Assembly (NCBI RefSeq): GCF_005144885.1
Contig: NZ_CP039690.1
Span: 620,001-684,000 of the forward strand
Origin: Phreatobacter stygius
Lineage (GTDB): Bacteria; Pseudomonadota; Alphaproteobacteria; Rhizobiales; Phreatobacteraceae
Length of the DNA: 64,000 nucleotides
Direction: 5' to 3'
This document shows, in pieces, positions 37,026 through 45,483 of this stretch. Positions within the stretch are counted from its first letter, which is position 1, and every line of letters begins with the position of its first letter. The notes under the pieces were generated by a model, which made no database searches, had not been told where the DNA came from, and worked only from the letters and a program-made list of their open reading frames with translations. Both the position numbers and the translations under genes were made by a program.

Positions 37026-38032
37026 GGCGTGCGCTCCCCGGCCGGCGGCAGCAGGCGCCTCGCGACATCCCGGACCAGCCCGCCAATGCCCTGCGGCAGG
37101 AAGATCACCGCCAGTACCAGGGCGCCGGCGAACAAGAGCGGATGGACGTCGCCGAGCTTGCTCAAGAGGTTCGGCGCAATGGTGACGAAGGCCGCGCCGA
37201 ACACCGCCCCGGCAACCGTCTGGACGCCGCCAATGACCGCCAGCAGCAGGAAGCTGACCGCCTTGTCGATGCCGAAACTGTCGACGCTGACGAAGGAGAC
37301 ATAATTGGCGAACAGGCTGCCGGCGAGCGAACCGACCATGGCGCTCAGCACGAAGACCTGCACCTTCAGCCGGTGCACGTCGATGCCCAGCACCATGGCC
37401 GCCTGAGGCGCATCGCGCATCGCCCGCATGGCATAACCGGCCCGCGACTTCAAAAGGTTGTAATGCAGCCAGAACACCAGGCCCGCCACCGGCCAGACGA
37501 AATAATAGAAGCGCTGCGGCGTGTTCAGCGACAGGCCGAACAGGGTGATGCGCGGCACGCCGCCAATACCGAGCGTGCCGCCGGTGAGCCAGTCCCATTC
37601 CAGGAACAGGACATGGCCAATGGTCGCCAGCGCGAGTGTCGCCAGCGCCAGGAAATGGCCGGACAGGCGCAGGATCGGCCAGCCGAGCAGGAAAGCGGTT
37701 GCGCCACTGACCAGCATGCCGGCGCCGAGCCCGACCAGCCAGTGCCAGCCGAGCGCGGTCGCGCCATAGGCGGTGGCATAGGCGCCGATGCCATAGAACA
37801 CGCTCTGCGCCAGCGAGATGATGCCGCACTGGCCGAGCAGGAAGGCGACACCCAGCCCGGCAATGGCATAGAGCGCGGTGAACACCAGAAGATCGACCAT
37901 GCCGCGCGAGGCGACGAGCGGCACCGCGGCCCAGGCGACCAGGCCAATGACCGCCAGGATGGCAATGACTGCCGTGCGCGAGCGGGCCGGAGCGACGGCG
38001 ATCCGGGTGATCGGGATCTGTTCGATGCTCAT
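37022..38032 (-). CDS. livM: Branched-chain amino-acid-type ABC transporter permease LivM
   Basis: A membrane protein of 336 residues with eight to ten hydrophobic segments. The family motifs are GLGVAFLLGQCGIISLAQSVFYGIGAY and the cytoplasmic loop SRAGYAMRAMRDAPQAAMVLGID. It overlaps livG and livH by 4 bases each. The substrate of the system is not necessarily an amino acid, since it is linked to a flavin monooxygenase (see the LLM gene). Confidence 0.88.
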   Translation of the reverse strand: MSIEQIPITRIAVAPARSRTAVIAILAVIGLVAWAAVPLVASRGMVDLLVFTALYAIAGLGVAFLLGQCGIISLAQSVFYGIGAYATAYGATALGWHWLVGLGAGMLVSGATAFLLGWPILRLSGHFLALATLALATIGHVLFLEWDWLTGGTLGIGGVPRITLFGLSLNTPQRFYYFVWPVAGLVFWLHYNLLKSRAGYAMRAMRDAPQAAMVLGIDVHRLKVQVFVLSAMVGSLAGSLFANYVSFVSVDSFGIDKAVSFLLLAVIGGVQTVAGAVFGAAFVTIAPNLLSKLGDVHPLLFAGALVLAVIFLPQGIGGLVRDVARRLLPPAGERTP

Positions 38033-38916
38033 CCGCCAGCCCGCCCCTTGCGGCCGAGAATGCCGTTGGGAATGGCGATCATGATCAGGATCAGGAAGGC
38101 CATGGCGATGACGTCCTTGTAGCCGGACGAGACGAAGACGATGGCGAGCGCCTCCACGAGGCCGAGCATCAGCCCGCCGAGCACCGCGCCGAAGGGGTTG
38201 CCGAGCGTGCCGATGATCGCGGCGGTGAAGCCCTTCAGCGTCAAGAGCAGGCCCATCTCGTAATGGATGGTGATCAGGGGCGAGACCAGCACGCCGGCAA
38301 TGCCGCCGACCGCGCCGCCGAGCACGAAGGTGAGCGTGCGCATCATCGGCACATTGATGCCGATGGTCGCCGCGCCGTCGGCATCGATGGACGCCGCCAT
38401 GATCGACCTGCCGATGAAGGTGCGCGTGTAGAACAGGCGGAGCGCGACGACGACCAGCACGCTGAACACGATCAGCCAGACCGCATGAACGCGGATCGCC
38501 GCGTCGAACACGTCGAGCGAACCATTGCCGCCGAGGCCGCGCACGGGGTGGGAATCGCGACCGAAGAACAACAGCGTCGAAGCCGAGACGGCGAAAGCCC
38601 CGCCGAGCGTCACCAGGAGGAAGGAATCCTCGGTGCCGCCGCGCCGCTTGGTCGGGCGGACGAACATGAGCTCGACCGCCCAGCCGACCGCTCCGCCGGC
38701 AAGGGTGCCGCCGAGAAAGGCCACCAGGACGGGCGCGCCCAGCCGTTCGATGGCGAGATAGGAGACGATGCCGGCGACCAGGGCGAAATCGCCCTGCATG
38801 GCGTTGACCACGCGGGTGCCGCGATAGATCACCGAAATGCCCAGGCCGATCAGGCCGTAGACGAAGCCGTTGGTCACACCTGACAACAGCGATTGGATCA
38901 GCAGGGTTGTCGTCAT
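38029..38916 (-). CDS. livH: Branched-chain amino-acid-type ABC transporter permease LivH
   Basis: A membrane protein of 295 residues. It begins LLIQSLLSGVTNGFVYGLIGLGISVIYRGTRVVNAMQGD (residues 5-43), the conserved LivH N-terminus, and contains the loop TFIGRSIMAASIDADGAATIGINV. It pairs with LivM. The start ATG 38916 lies 88 bases downstream of the binding-protein stop, beyond a hairpin at 38948-38967. Confidence 0.88.
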   Translation of the reverse strand: MTTTLLIQSLLSGVTNGFVYGLIGLGISVIYRGTRVVNAMQGDFALVAGIVSYLAIERLGAPVLVAFLGGTLAGGAVGWAVELMFVRPTKRRGGTEDSFLLVTLGGAFAVSASTLLFFGRDSHPVRGLGGNGSLDVFDAAIRVHAVWLIVFSVLVVVALRLFYTRTFIGRSIMAASIDADGAATIGINVPMMRTLTFVLGGAVGGIAGVLVSPLITIHYEMGLLLTLKGFTAAIIGTLGNPFGAVLGGLMLGLVEALAIVFVSSGYKDVIAMAFLILIMIAIPNGILGRKGRAGG

Positions 38917-38947
38917 TGGCCCGTTCGCGGCAGACAATGGCAGGAGA

Positions 38948-38967
38948 CGGGCGCGCTCGGGCGCCCG
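38948..38967 (-). promoter_or_regulatory. Intercistronic hairpin between livK-like and livH genes
   Basis: CGGGCGC (38948-38954) pairs with GCGCCCG (38961-38967). There is no T-tract. Like the hairpin after potD, it follows a binding-protein gene and may uncouple its mRNA stability from the permease genes. Confidence 0.35.
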
Positions 38968-39004
38968 CCAAGGAACGCTGTGTCGAAGGTCGGCGCGCCG
39001 AAGG

Positions 39005-40147
39005 TCAGCGCGCCACCTTGAACGGCAGCCGGGTGAACTGCTGCTTGACCAGCTTCGAATAGACATAGCTGGACAGGTCGATGCCGGTCAGGTCGTCGCG
39101 CGAGAAATCATAACTCGCCATGACGCCCTTGAACGGCTGGCGCATGGCCTGGGCGATCGCCGCCCTGTCGGTCGGCCCGGCCCGCTTGAGCGCGTCGGCG
39201 ACGATATGCACGGCGTCCCAGCCGGCGGCCTCATAGTTCTTCGGCAGCGAGCCATAGGCCTTCTGATAGAGCTCGACGAAAGCCTTCTGATGCGGCTCCG
39301 GGTCTTCGCCGACCAGGAATTCCGGGAACACGATGTCGTCGGCGAATTCGCCCATGCCGCGGACATAGTCATAGGGCGAGGAACCGATGGCGGAAATGAT
39401 CGGCTGGGTGATCTTGACCTGGCGGGCGCCGCGGAACGGCACCGGCGAGGTCGCCACCACATAGACCGCCTCCGGATTGGCGGCGCGCACCTTGGCGGCC
39501 TGGGTCGAGACATCGGTCGCGCCGACCTCGAATTTCTCGACCGAGACGAATTCGACGCCATAGTCGCGCGCCATGGTGCGCAGGCTGTTGAACACCAGCT
39601 GGCCATAACCGGAATCGTGCAGCACGCCGATCTTCTTGAAGCCTTGCGCCTTGGTATATTCGAGCATGGCCTTGGCGTTCAGCGGCTGTGGCGGCAGCAC
39701 GTGGTAGAGCGACTTGTAGGTCAGCTCGATCGCCGGGCCGAGGCCGGTCAGCGCCACCTGAGCCATTTTCTCGCCATCGGCCAGCGCCGCGATCGCGCCG
39801 GTGCTGGCGGTCAGCGAGCCGCCGATCATGACGGCGACCTTCTCGTTGAAGATCAGCGCCTCGGCCTTGCTCTTGGCGATGTCGGGTTTCGAGCCGTCGT
39901 CCTCGATCAGCACTTTGATCGGCCGGCCGCCGATGCCGCCGGCCTCGTTCAGCACCTTTTCGGCGAGCTGCATGGCCGAGCGCTCGGCCTGGCCGAGGCC
40001 GGCGCCCGGACCGGTCAGGCACAGGACCGCGCCGATCTTGATCGGCTCGGCCGACTGGGCATGGGCCGGGAAAGGCGCCTTGGCGAGCGCCAGCGCGCCG
40101 GCCGCGCCGAGCATGACGCCGCGCCGCGTCTGAATGAGTCTTGTCAT
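39005..40147 (-). CDS. Branched-chain amino-acid-type ABC transporter substrate-binding protein
   Basis: A protein of 380 residues: N-terminal TRRGVMLGAAGALALAKAPFPAHA is a twin-arginine-like signal peptide. The mature part EPIKIGAVLCLTGPGAGLGQAERSAM is the LivJ/K type 1 periplasmic-binding domain. ATG 40147 follows GGGAGGAAA. The binding-pocket residues are not the standard leucine set, so an aromatic or other small molecule is plausible, consistent with the LLM monooxygenase gene upstream. Confidence 0.87.
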   Translation of the reverse strand: MTRLIQTRRGVMLGAAGALALAKAPFPAHAQSAEPIKIGAVLCLTGPGAGLGQAERSAMQLAEKVLNEAGGIGGRPIKVLIEDDGSKPDIAKSKAEALIFNEKVAVMIGGSLTASTGAIAALADGEKMAQVALTGLGPAIELTYKSLYHVLPPQPLNAKAMLEYTKAQGFKKIGVLHDSGYGQLVFNSLRTMARDYGVEFVSVEKFEVGATDVSTQAAKVRAANPEAVYVVATSPVPFRGARQVKITQPIISAIGSSPYDYVRGMGEFADDIVFPEFLVGEDPEPHQKAFVELYQKAYGSLPKNYEAAGWDAVHIVADALKRAGPTDRAAIAQAMRQPFKGVMASYDFSRDDLTGIDLSSYVYSKLVKQQFTRLPFKVAR

Positions 40148-40314
40148 GGTTTCCTCCCGGGGAAAACGCCGCGGCGTCTTTGGCCGCGTTGAGCGTCTGA
40201 TGGTGTCGGTCACGGATTATGGGCTAAAGGGATGCGGAACCCTCGTCGGCTTGCGTATGGATGCCATGCGGGGCCGGACCAGCGACGGCCCGGCCGCGAT
40301 GCCTCACGGCGGGG

Positions 40315-41538
40315 TCACTCGGCGGCGGCGCGATATTCCGGCGTCTCGAGCTGCGGCAGCACCTCGCGCATGAACAGGTCGAGCTCCTCGAGCATGACCT
40401 CTTTCGGGCACTGCGCCCAATGCCAGATCAGGGTGATATATTCGCATGGCGCCTGGTCGTAGATGCGGCTCCAGACGTCGCGGTTGTCCTGCACCGTGCC
40501 GCCGATGAACAGTTCGCTCTTCTTCATGCCCTCGACCAGGGTGGCGTCGTCGCCCTGCGGCAATTGCGGGAAGAACGGCCCGTAGAAATTCCGGTAGATG
40601 TCCAGGTCGTATTGCCTCAGGCGCTCGTCGAACTGGGCACGCGAGCTGGTCACGTGGGGAAAACGCACGATGTTCTGCCGCTCGCCGAGCTGGAAATCGA
40701 AGCCCGAGCGGCGCGCGACGTCGTGATAGAGCCTGACCCCCTCGGCGACCTGGGCGAGCGGCGAGAAATAGGTCGGGTGGAAGCCGCGGCGGGCGCAGAA
40801 CTCGACGCTCTCGCGGCTCTTGGTGGTGGCGACGAACAGGGGCGGATGCGGCCGCTGATAGGGTTTCGGCACGACGGCGATCTTGGCGACGCGGCCCTGG
40901 TCGTCGACCTCGCCCTCGACGCCGGCGGCGCGCGCGGTATGGGCCGCCGGATAGCCCTCGATGCCGGTGATCGGATAGGGCGCCTTGTAGGTCGGTCCAT
41001 CCAGCACCACCGCGTCCTTGGTCCAGCAGGCGATCAACTGGTCGACCCGCTCCTCGAACACGTCGCGGTTCTTCTGGTCGGAGGCGCTGCCGTCCGAAAC
41101 GGTGGCGACCGAACCGGCCCATTGCCCCAGCACATTGGCCCAGCGCGACTGGTAGCCGCGGGCAAGGCCAACCCAGTAGCGGCCCTTGGCCAGGTGGTCG
41201 AGAATGGCGGTTTCTTCGGCGACCCGGATCGGATCCTGGGTCGCCATGACATAACCGATGGCGCCGACATTGATGGTCGAGGTCTTGGCCGCCCAATAGG
41301 CGTTCAGGATGCCCGGATTGGGCCCGACCTCATAACCTTCGGAATGGAAATGGTGCTCGATGGTCGAGGCGCCCCAGACGCCCATGGCTTCGGCGGCCAG
41401 CACCACATCGGTCCATTCATGGACGATCTCCTGATACAGGTCGCGATCGACGCCCATCGGCCGCTTCTTCACGCGGTCGTCGAAACCGTCGCTCGGAAAC
41501 ATCGGATAAAGCTGGAGAATGACCTTCGGCCGCGCCAT
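40315..41538 (-). CDS. LLM-class flavin-dependent oxidoreductase
   Basis: A protein of 407 residues of the luciferase-like TIM-barrel monooxygenases (WGASTIEHHFHSEGYE, YWVGLARGYQS, RPHPPLFVATTKSRESVEFCARRG). These use reduced FMN from a separate reductase; the flavin reductase gene lies immediately upstream (94 bases) on the same strand, so the two form a two-component monooxygenase. The downstream liv genes probably import its substrate. The substrate is unknown: alkanesulfonates, nitrilotriacetate or heteroaromatics are typical for the class. Confidence 0.85.
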   Translation of the reverse strand: MARPKVILQLYPMFPSDGFDDRVKKRPMGVDRDLYQEIVHEWTDVVLAAEAMGVWGASTIEHHFHSEGYEVGPNPGILNAYWAAKTSTINVGAIGYVMATQDPIRVAEETAILDHLAKGRYWVGLARGYQSRWANVLGQWAGSVATVSDGSASDQKNRDVFEERVDQLIACWTKDAVVLDGPTYKAPYPITGIEGYPAAHTARAAGVEGEVDDQGRVAKIAVVPKPYQRPHPPLFVATTKSRESVEFCARRGFHPTYFSPLAQVAEGVRLYHDVARRSGFDFQLGERQNIVRFPHVTSSRAQFDERLRQYDLDIYRNFYGPFFPQLPQGDDATLVEGMKKSELFIGGTVQDNRDVWSRIYDQAPCEYITLIWHWAQCPKEVMLEELDLFMREVLPQLETPEYRAAAE

Positions 41539-41618
41539 GCGAGCCTCCCTTTCGTGGTATTTTTGAGAGAACCTTAGCCCGCCCCTCCCCGCCTGAGATC
41601 AAGGGTGAGGCTATGGCT

Positions 41619-41638
41619 GTTATCGGTTGGAGCTATAG
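41619..41638 (+). promoter_or_regulatory. Shared 20-base motif, site 1 (likely LysR target)
   Basis: GTTATCGGTTGGAGCTATAG overlaps the stop codon of the flavin-reductase gene, about 80 bases upstream of the LLM start. It matches the site at 42270-42289 at 17 of 20 positions. Its TAT...ATA ends give a partial dyad of LysR type. Confidence 0.45.
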
Positions 41639-42160
41639 GCGCTCGTCCGCCTCCAGCCGCCGCATGGCGCCGGCATGAAACACCAGCGGCGCGCACTCGG
41701 GGGCCTGGGTGAAACCGTCGACCCGGCCGACGAAGATCACGTGATCGCCGCCCCAATAGCGGTAGAGCATGCGGCATTCGAACCGCGCGGCGACCCCGGG
41801 CAGCATGGGAATGCCCTGCGGCCCCTCCTCGGTCTCGATGCCGGCGAAACGATCGATGCCGGAACGGGCGAACTGGCGCGCGAGGCCGTCCTGTCCTTCA
41901 GCCAGGACATGAACGACGAAATGGCTCGCCTCGTCGAAGGCGGCATGGCTCGATGAGCTCGCCGCCAGGCTCCAGAGCACGAGTGGCGGATCGAGCGACA
42001 GCGAACTGAACGAATTGACCGTGACCCCGCAGATGCGCCCGCTGCGGGTGCGGCTGGTCACCACCGTCACGCCGGTGGCGAAACGGCCGAGCGCATCGCG
42101 AAAGGCCCGCTGGTCCAATGGCTGGGCGCGCCCCTCGTCCCTCAAAACGGCATATCCCAT
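41633..42160 (-). CDS. Flavin reductase family protein
   Basis: A protein of 175 residues with the FMN-binding split-barrel fold: FRDALGRFATGVTVVTSR, GVTVNSFSSLSLDPPLVLWSL and FVGRVDGF are the HpaC/flavin-reductase family markers. It reduces FMN or FAD with NAD(P)H and supplies it to the LLM enzyme. ATG 42160 follows GGGAGG; an upstream in-frame start at 42217 is less likely. Divergent from the LysR gene. Confidence 0.88.
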   Translation of the reverse strand: MGYAVLRDEGRAQPLDQRAFRDALGRFATGVTVVTSRTRSGRICGVTVNSFSSLSLDPPLVLWSLAASSSSHAAFDEASHFVVHVLAEGQDGLARQFARSGIDRFAGIETEEGPQGIPMLPGVAARFECRMLYRYWGGDHVIFVGRVDGFTQAPECAPLVFHAGAMRRLEADERL

Positions 42161-42269
42161 GGCAGCCTCCCGCCGCGGCGCGGTCCCGGACAAGGCCCGG
42201 CGAAACCGACGCGACAATCCAAGGCTAGAGGTTCCGCTTCCTTAGAGAATGCGATAAGAGACGATGTCA

Positions 42270-42289
42270 GTTATAGGCTGGAGATATAG
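42270..42289 (+). promoter_or_regulatory. Shared 20-base motif, site 2 (likely LysR target)
   Basis: GTTATAGGCTGGAGATATAG ends three bases before the LysR start codon, in the region between the divergent LysR and flavin-reductase genes. It matches the site at 41619-41638. Binding here would allow both autorepression and activation of the divergent operon. Confidence 0.45.
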
Positions 42290-42292
42290 CTC

Positions 42293-43231
42293 GTGGACCT
42301 CCGTCACATCACGGCTTTTGTCGCGGCTTACGAGGAGGGCAGCATCAACCGCGCGGCCCAGCGGCTGAACCTGGCGCAACCGAGCGTCAGCGGCATCCTG
42401 CGCGACCTGGAGACCGAGATCGGCGGCCCCTTGTTCGAACGCCTGGCGCGCGGCGCGCGCCCGACAAGTGCCGGCGACACCTTCTACAAACATTGCCTGC
42501 GCGTGCTGGCCGAGGTCGATGCCGCGCGCAAATCGGTGATGAGCGGCGTCGACCGGGTTGCCGGCCCGGTCCATATCGGGCTCGCCCCGACGGTTGCCAA
42601 AGGCCTGATGCCGCGGTTCATCGCCGGCTATCTCGCCGATTATCCCGATGTCCAATTGCGTATCGCCGAGGCTTTTTCCGGTCCGCTCGCCGAATGGACG
42701 CTGTCGGGCGACGTCGATTTCGCCGTGGTGGCGGTCCCGCCGGCCGACCGGCGGCTGGTGATCCGGCGGCTCGCCCCGGATCCGATCTTCCTGATCTCGG
42801 CGCCCGACGGCCTGGCCGCCGCGTCATCCGGCCCGCTCGCGGCCATGCCTCCCTTGAAGCTGGTCCTGCCCTCGCCGCGCAACGGCCTGCGCACCATGCT
42901 CGACCGCTACATCCATGCGGTGAACCTGCCGATCGACCGGCTGATCGAGATCGACAGCCTGCATGGCATCCTGGAAGTGGTGAAGCGCAGCGACTGGGTG
43001 ACGCTCCTGTCGATCACCTCGATCCTGAAAGAACTCGAGCGCGGCGAGCTGGCGGCCCGGCGCACCGACCCGCCGGTCGATCTCGAATTCTACCTGATCC
43101 ATCCGGCCCGCCGCGCCCTCTCCGCGGCGGCCGCGCTGTTCGTCCAGCGGCTGGAACAGGCTTTTGCCGCATCCCAGGCCGAATGGGCTCATCTCGTCGC
43201 CGACGAAACCCGCGGCGCAACGATCAGGTGA
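42293..43231 (+). CDS. LysR family transcriptional regulator
   Basis: A protein of 312 residues: winged helix RHITAFVAAYEEGSINRAAQRL then LAQPSVSGILRDLETEIGG at the N-terminus, and an effector-binding domain of PBP2 type. GTG 42293 is the start. It is divergent from the flavin reductase/LLM/liv operon and is its probable regulator; two matching 20-base sites flank the reductase gene. Confidence 0.88.
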   Translation: MDLRHITAFVAAYEEGSINRAAQRLNLAQPSVSGILRDLETEIGGPLFERLARGARPTSAGDTFYKHCLRVLAEVDAARKSVMSGVDRVAGPVHIGLAPTVAKGLMPRFIAGYLADYPDVQLRIAEAFSGPLAEWTLSGDVDFAVVAVPPADRRLVIRRLAPDPIFLISAPDGLAAASSGPLAAMPPLKLVLPSPRNGLRTMLDRYIHAVNLPIDRLIEIDSLHGILEVVKRSDWVTLLSITSILKELERGELAARRTDPPVDLEFYLIHPARRALSAAAALFVQRLEQAFAASQAEWAHLVADETRGATIR

Positions 43232-43583
43232 ATCGCCCGACACGCCTCGGCTTGCGCCGGCGGCAGACGCCGGTTGGGGAGAGCCGGACGGGGGCCGCCC
43301 GCCGCACATCCACCACAATCTCGTCCGTTTCCGGCCAAAACATGTGTCGGCCGGGGCACAGCGCGACATCGAACGCCGCGGCCGCGCCGGAAAAGGCCGC
43401 TCCTGCACGGCCCGGCCGATTGACGCCCCGGATCGGTCGGGTATCTCAGGCCTGACAACGACATCGGGCAGCCCAATATTCGGCGCCGAGGGTTCGCTCA
43501 AAGGACCATTGGACGGCGACATGTTTGGATCACTGGCCGCCTGCATTGCGTACGGTCCAAACAGGATTAGGAAAGGCATCGTC
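43232..43583. other. Intergenic region before the outer-membrane protein gene, 352 bases
   Basis: No gene supported. A 6-base-stem hairpin (CCGGCG-GCAGA-CGCCGG, 43257-43273) follows the LysR gene without a T-tract. The AGGAAAGG ribosome site of the next gene lies at its end. Several short in-frame extensions of the next gene are present but non-homologous. Confidence 0.5.
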
Positions 43584-44348
43584 ATGAAGAAATTTCTCCT
43601 CGCAGGCATTGCGCTCGCCGCTTTGGCGTCCGGCGCCCAGGCCGCCGACCTCGGCGTCCAGCGCGTCGCCGTCCCGGCCGCCATCGTTTCCCCGGCCTTC
43701 AACTGGACCGGCTTCTATATCGGTGGTTACGTCGGCGGCGCCTCGCGTCAGTCGCGCTTCAACGACATCGACGGCTACAACACCCCCGGCACGTGGAACG
43801 TCAACAAGACCAGCTTCCTCGGCGGTCTGACGCTCGGCTACAACTGGCAGATCACGCCGAACTTCCTGCTCGGCGTCGAAGGCGAAGTCGGCTATCTCGG
43901 CGGCGCTCGCCGCGCTGACCCGGCCTCGGCTGGTCTCGACACCTCCGGCCGGATCAATGACAGCGTCTACGGCCTGGTTACGGCCCGCGCCGGCTTCACG
44001 CTCGATCGCGCCCTGTTCTACGTCAAGGGCGGTCTCGCGCTCGGCGGCGGCAACTCGCGCGTCATCGACAGCTGCACCGTGGCCCCTTGCGGTCCTCTGA
44101 CGGCTTCGGGCTCGCGCTCGTCGAATGTCGGCTGGACCATCGGTGCCGGTATCGAATACGCGGCTTATCAGAACTGGACCGTCAAGGCTGAGTACAACTA
44201 TGTCAGCTTCGGCAACCAGACGATCAACGCGGCGGCTTCGGACGGCTTCAACTACCGGTTCCGGGTCAACAACAACAACGCCCACCTGTTCAAGGTCGGC
44301 GTGAACTACCTGTTCTCGACCGGCCCGGGCGCCGTGGCTCGCTACTGA
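43584..44348 (+). CDS. Outer-membrane beta-barrel protein (Omp25/Omp31 type)
   Basis: A protein of 254 residues. Signal peptide KKFLLAGIALAALASGAQAA, cleavage near residue 20. The mature part has the rhizobial porin-like motif FNWTGFYIGGYVGG, then alternating amphipathic strands (FLGGLTLGYNWQI, NFLLGVEGEVGYLG, VKAEYNYVSFG) and a terminal aromatic strand. Codon use is more biased than in the neighbours, a sign of high expression. It is followed by a strong intrinsic terminator. The family covers abundant structural outer-membrane proteins. Confidence 0.9.
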   Translation: MKKFLLAGIALAALASGAQAADLGVQRVAVPAAIVSPAFNWTGFYIGGYVGGASRQSRFNDIDGYNTPGTWNVNKTSFLGGLTLGYNWQITPNFLLGVEGEVGYLGGARRADPASAGLDTSGRINDSVYGLVTARAGFTLDRALFYVKGGLALGGGNSRVIDSCTVAPCGPLTASGSRSSNVGWTIGAGIEYAAYQNWTVKAEYNYVSFGNQTINAAASDGFNYRFRVNNNNAHLFKVGVNYLFSTGPGAVARY

Positions 44349-44380
44349 TAGCTTCCCGATCCCCTCGGGATCGTGACGGA

Positions 44381-44411
44381 CGGGCCGCCTTCGGGCGGCC
44401 CGTTTTCGTTT
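44381..44411 (+). terminator. Intrinsic terminator of the outer-membrane protein gene
   Basis: CGGGCCGCC-TTCG-GGCGGCCCG, a perfect 9-base stem with a stable UUCG tetraloop, followed by TTTTCGTTT. It lies 32 bases after the stop codon. Confidence 0.9.
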
Positions 44412-44460
44412 CGGCCGCCGGCGGCGGCGCGCAAGGCGGCGGTGCCTGGCCGCGCGGCGA

Positions 44461-45474
44461 TCAGGTCAGTTCGGCCGCCCGCCTGGCGAAGACGGCGGCG
44501 AGCCGGCCGACCGCCTCGGCATTGTCGGCCGCGGCGGTGCCGGCTTTGGCGCGCACCGCGATGCCCTCGAAGATCGCCGCCCAGCGGAACATGGCATAAG
44601 CCATGTGGAAGGGCGTGAGCCGCGCCGGATGATCGGCCATGGCGTAATAGTCCGCTTCATAGGCGGCGCGGCTGGGGATGCCCAGCGCCGCCAGATCCAG
44701 GCCGACCAGGCCGCCATATTCGTCCGGCGCGCTGTGCCAGGCCATGCAGCTGTGGCTGAGATCGCCGAGCGGATGGCCAAGCGTCGACAATTCCCAGTCG
44801 AGAATGGCGATGACCCGCGGTTCGGTCTGGTGGAACATCAGATTGCCGATGCGATAATCGCCATGGGCGATCGCCGAGAGATCATCCCGAGGGATATGGG
44901 CCGGCAGCCAGGCGATGAGCCGATCGAAATTGGCATCGTCGCGGGTGCGGGCCGCCTGCAATTGTTTGGTCCAGCGGCCGATCTGGCGGGCGAAATAGTC
45001 GCCGGGGCGGCCGAAATCACCAAGCCCGCGCGCCGCCGGGTCGATATTGTGCAGGGCCGCCAGGGTCTCCGCCATCGAGCGGTACATGGCCCGGCGCTGG
45101 TCCGGCGCGACGCCGTCCAGGGCGCAGTCGTGGAACACCCGGCCGTCGAGCCGCTCCATGACATAAAAGGGCGTGCCGATCAGGTTTCGGTCGTCGCAAT
45201 AGAGCAGCGCCGGCGGCACCGGCACATCGGTGCCCGCCAGCGCCGAGATGACCCGGTATTCCCGGTCGATCGCATGGGCCGAGGGCAGGAGTTCGCCCGG
45301 CGGCTGCTTGCGCAGCACCAGGCGCCGCGTGTCATACGACACGAAGAAGGTCGGGTTCGACTGTCCACCGGAGATCCTGGCGATCTCCGGGCGCCCGCCG
45401 GACAGGCCCAGCGCCTGCCTGAGATAGGCATCGAGCCTGGCAGTGTCGAACTCGACCGTCTTGTCATCCGTCAT
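44461..45474 (-). CDS. Aminoglycoside phosphotransferase-like kinase (ACAD10/11 N-terminal type)
   Basis: A protein of 337 residues of the APH/choline-kinase fold: catalytic AIAHGDYRIGNLMFH (HGDxxxxN) near residues 210-224 and the metal-binding AILDWELSTLGHPLGDLS (DWE). This subfamily is often encoded beside acyl-CoA dehydrogenases and is fused to one in human ACAD10/11, where it phosphorylates 4-hydroxyacyl-CoA. The adjacent ACAD gene (9 bases upstream) supports the same role. Drug resistance is not implied. Confidence 0.85.
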   Translation of the reverse strand: MTDDKTVEFDTARLDAYLRQALGLSGGRPEIARISGGQSNPTFFVSYDTRRLVLRKQPPGELLPSAHAIDREYRVISALAGTDVPVPPALLYCDDRNLIGTPFYVMERLDGRVFHDCALDGVAPDQRRAMYRSMAETLAALHNIDPAARGLGDFGRPGDYFARQIGRWTKQLQAARTRDDANFDRLIAWLPAHIPRDDLSAIAHGDYRIGNLMFHQTEPRVIAILDWELSTLGHPLGDLSHSCMAWHSAPDEYGGLVGLDLAALGIPSRAAYEADYYAMADHPARLTPFHMAYAMFRWAAIFEGIAVRAKAGTAAADNAEAVGRLAAVFARRAAELT

Positions 45475-45483
45475 GGCCTGCCC

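Noticed and set aside
44461-45474. Aminoglycoside resistance gene
   Set aside because: The kinase belongs to the ACAD10/11-associated subgroup and lies in an operon with an acyl-CoA dehydrogenase, so resistance is not implied.
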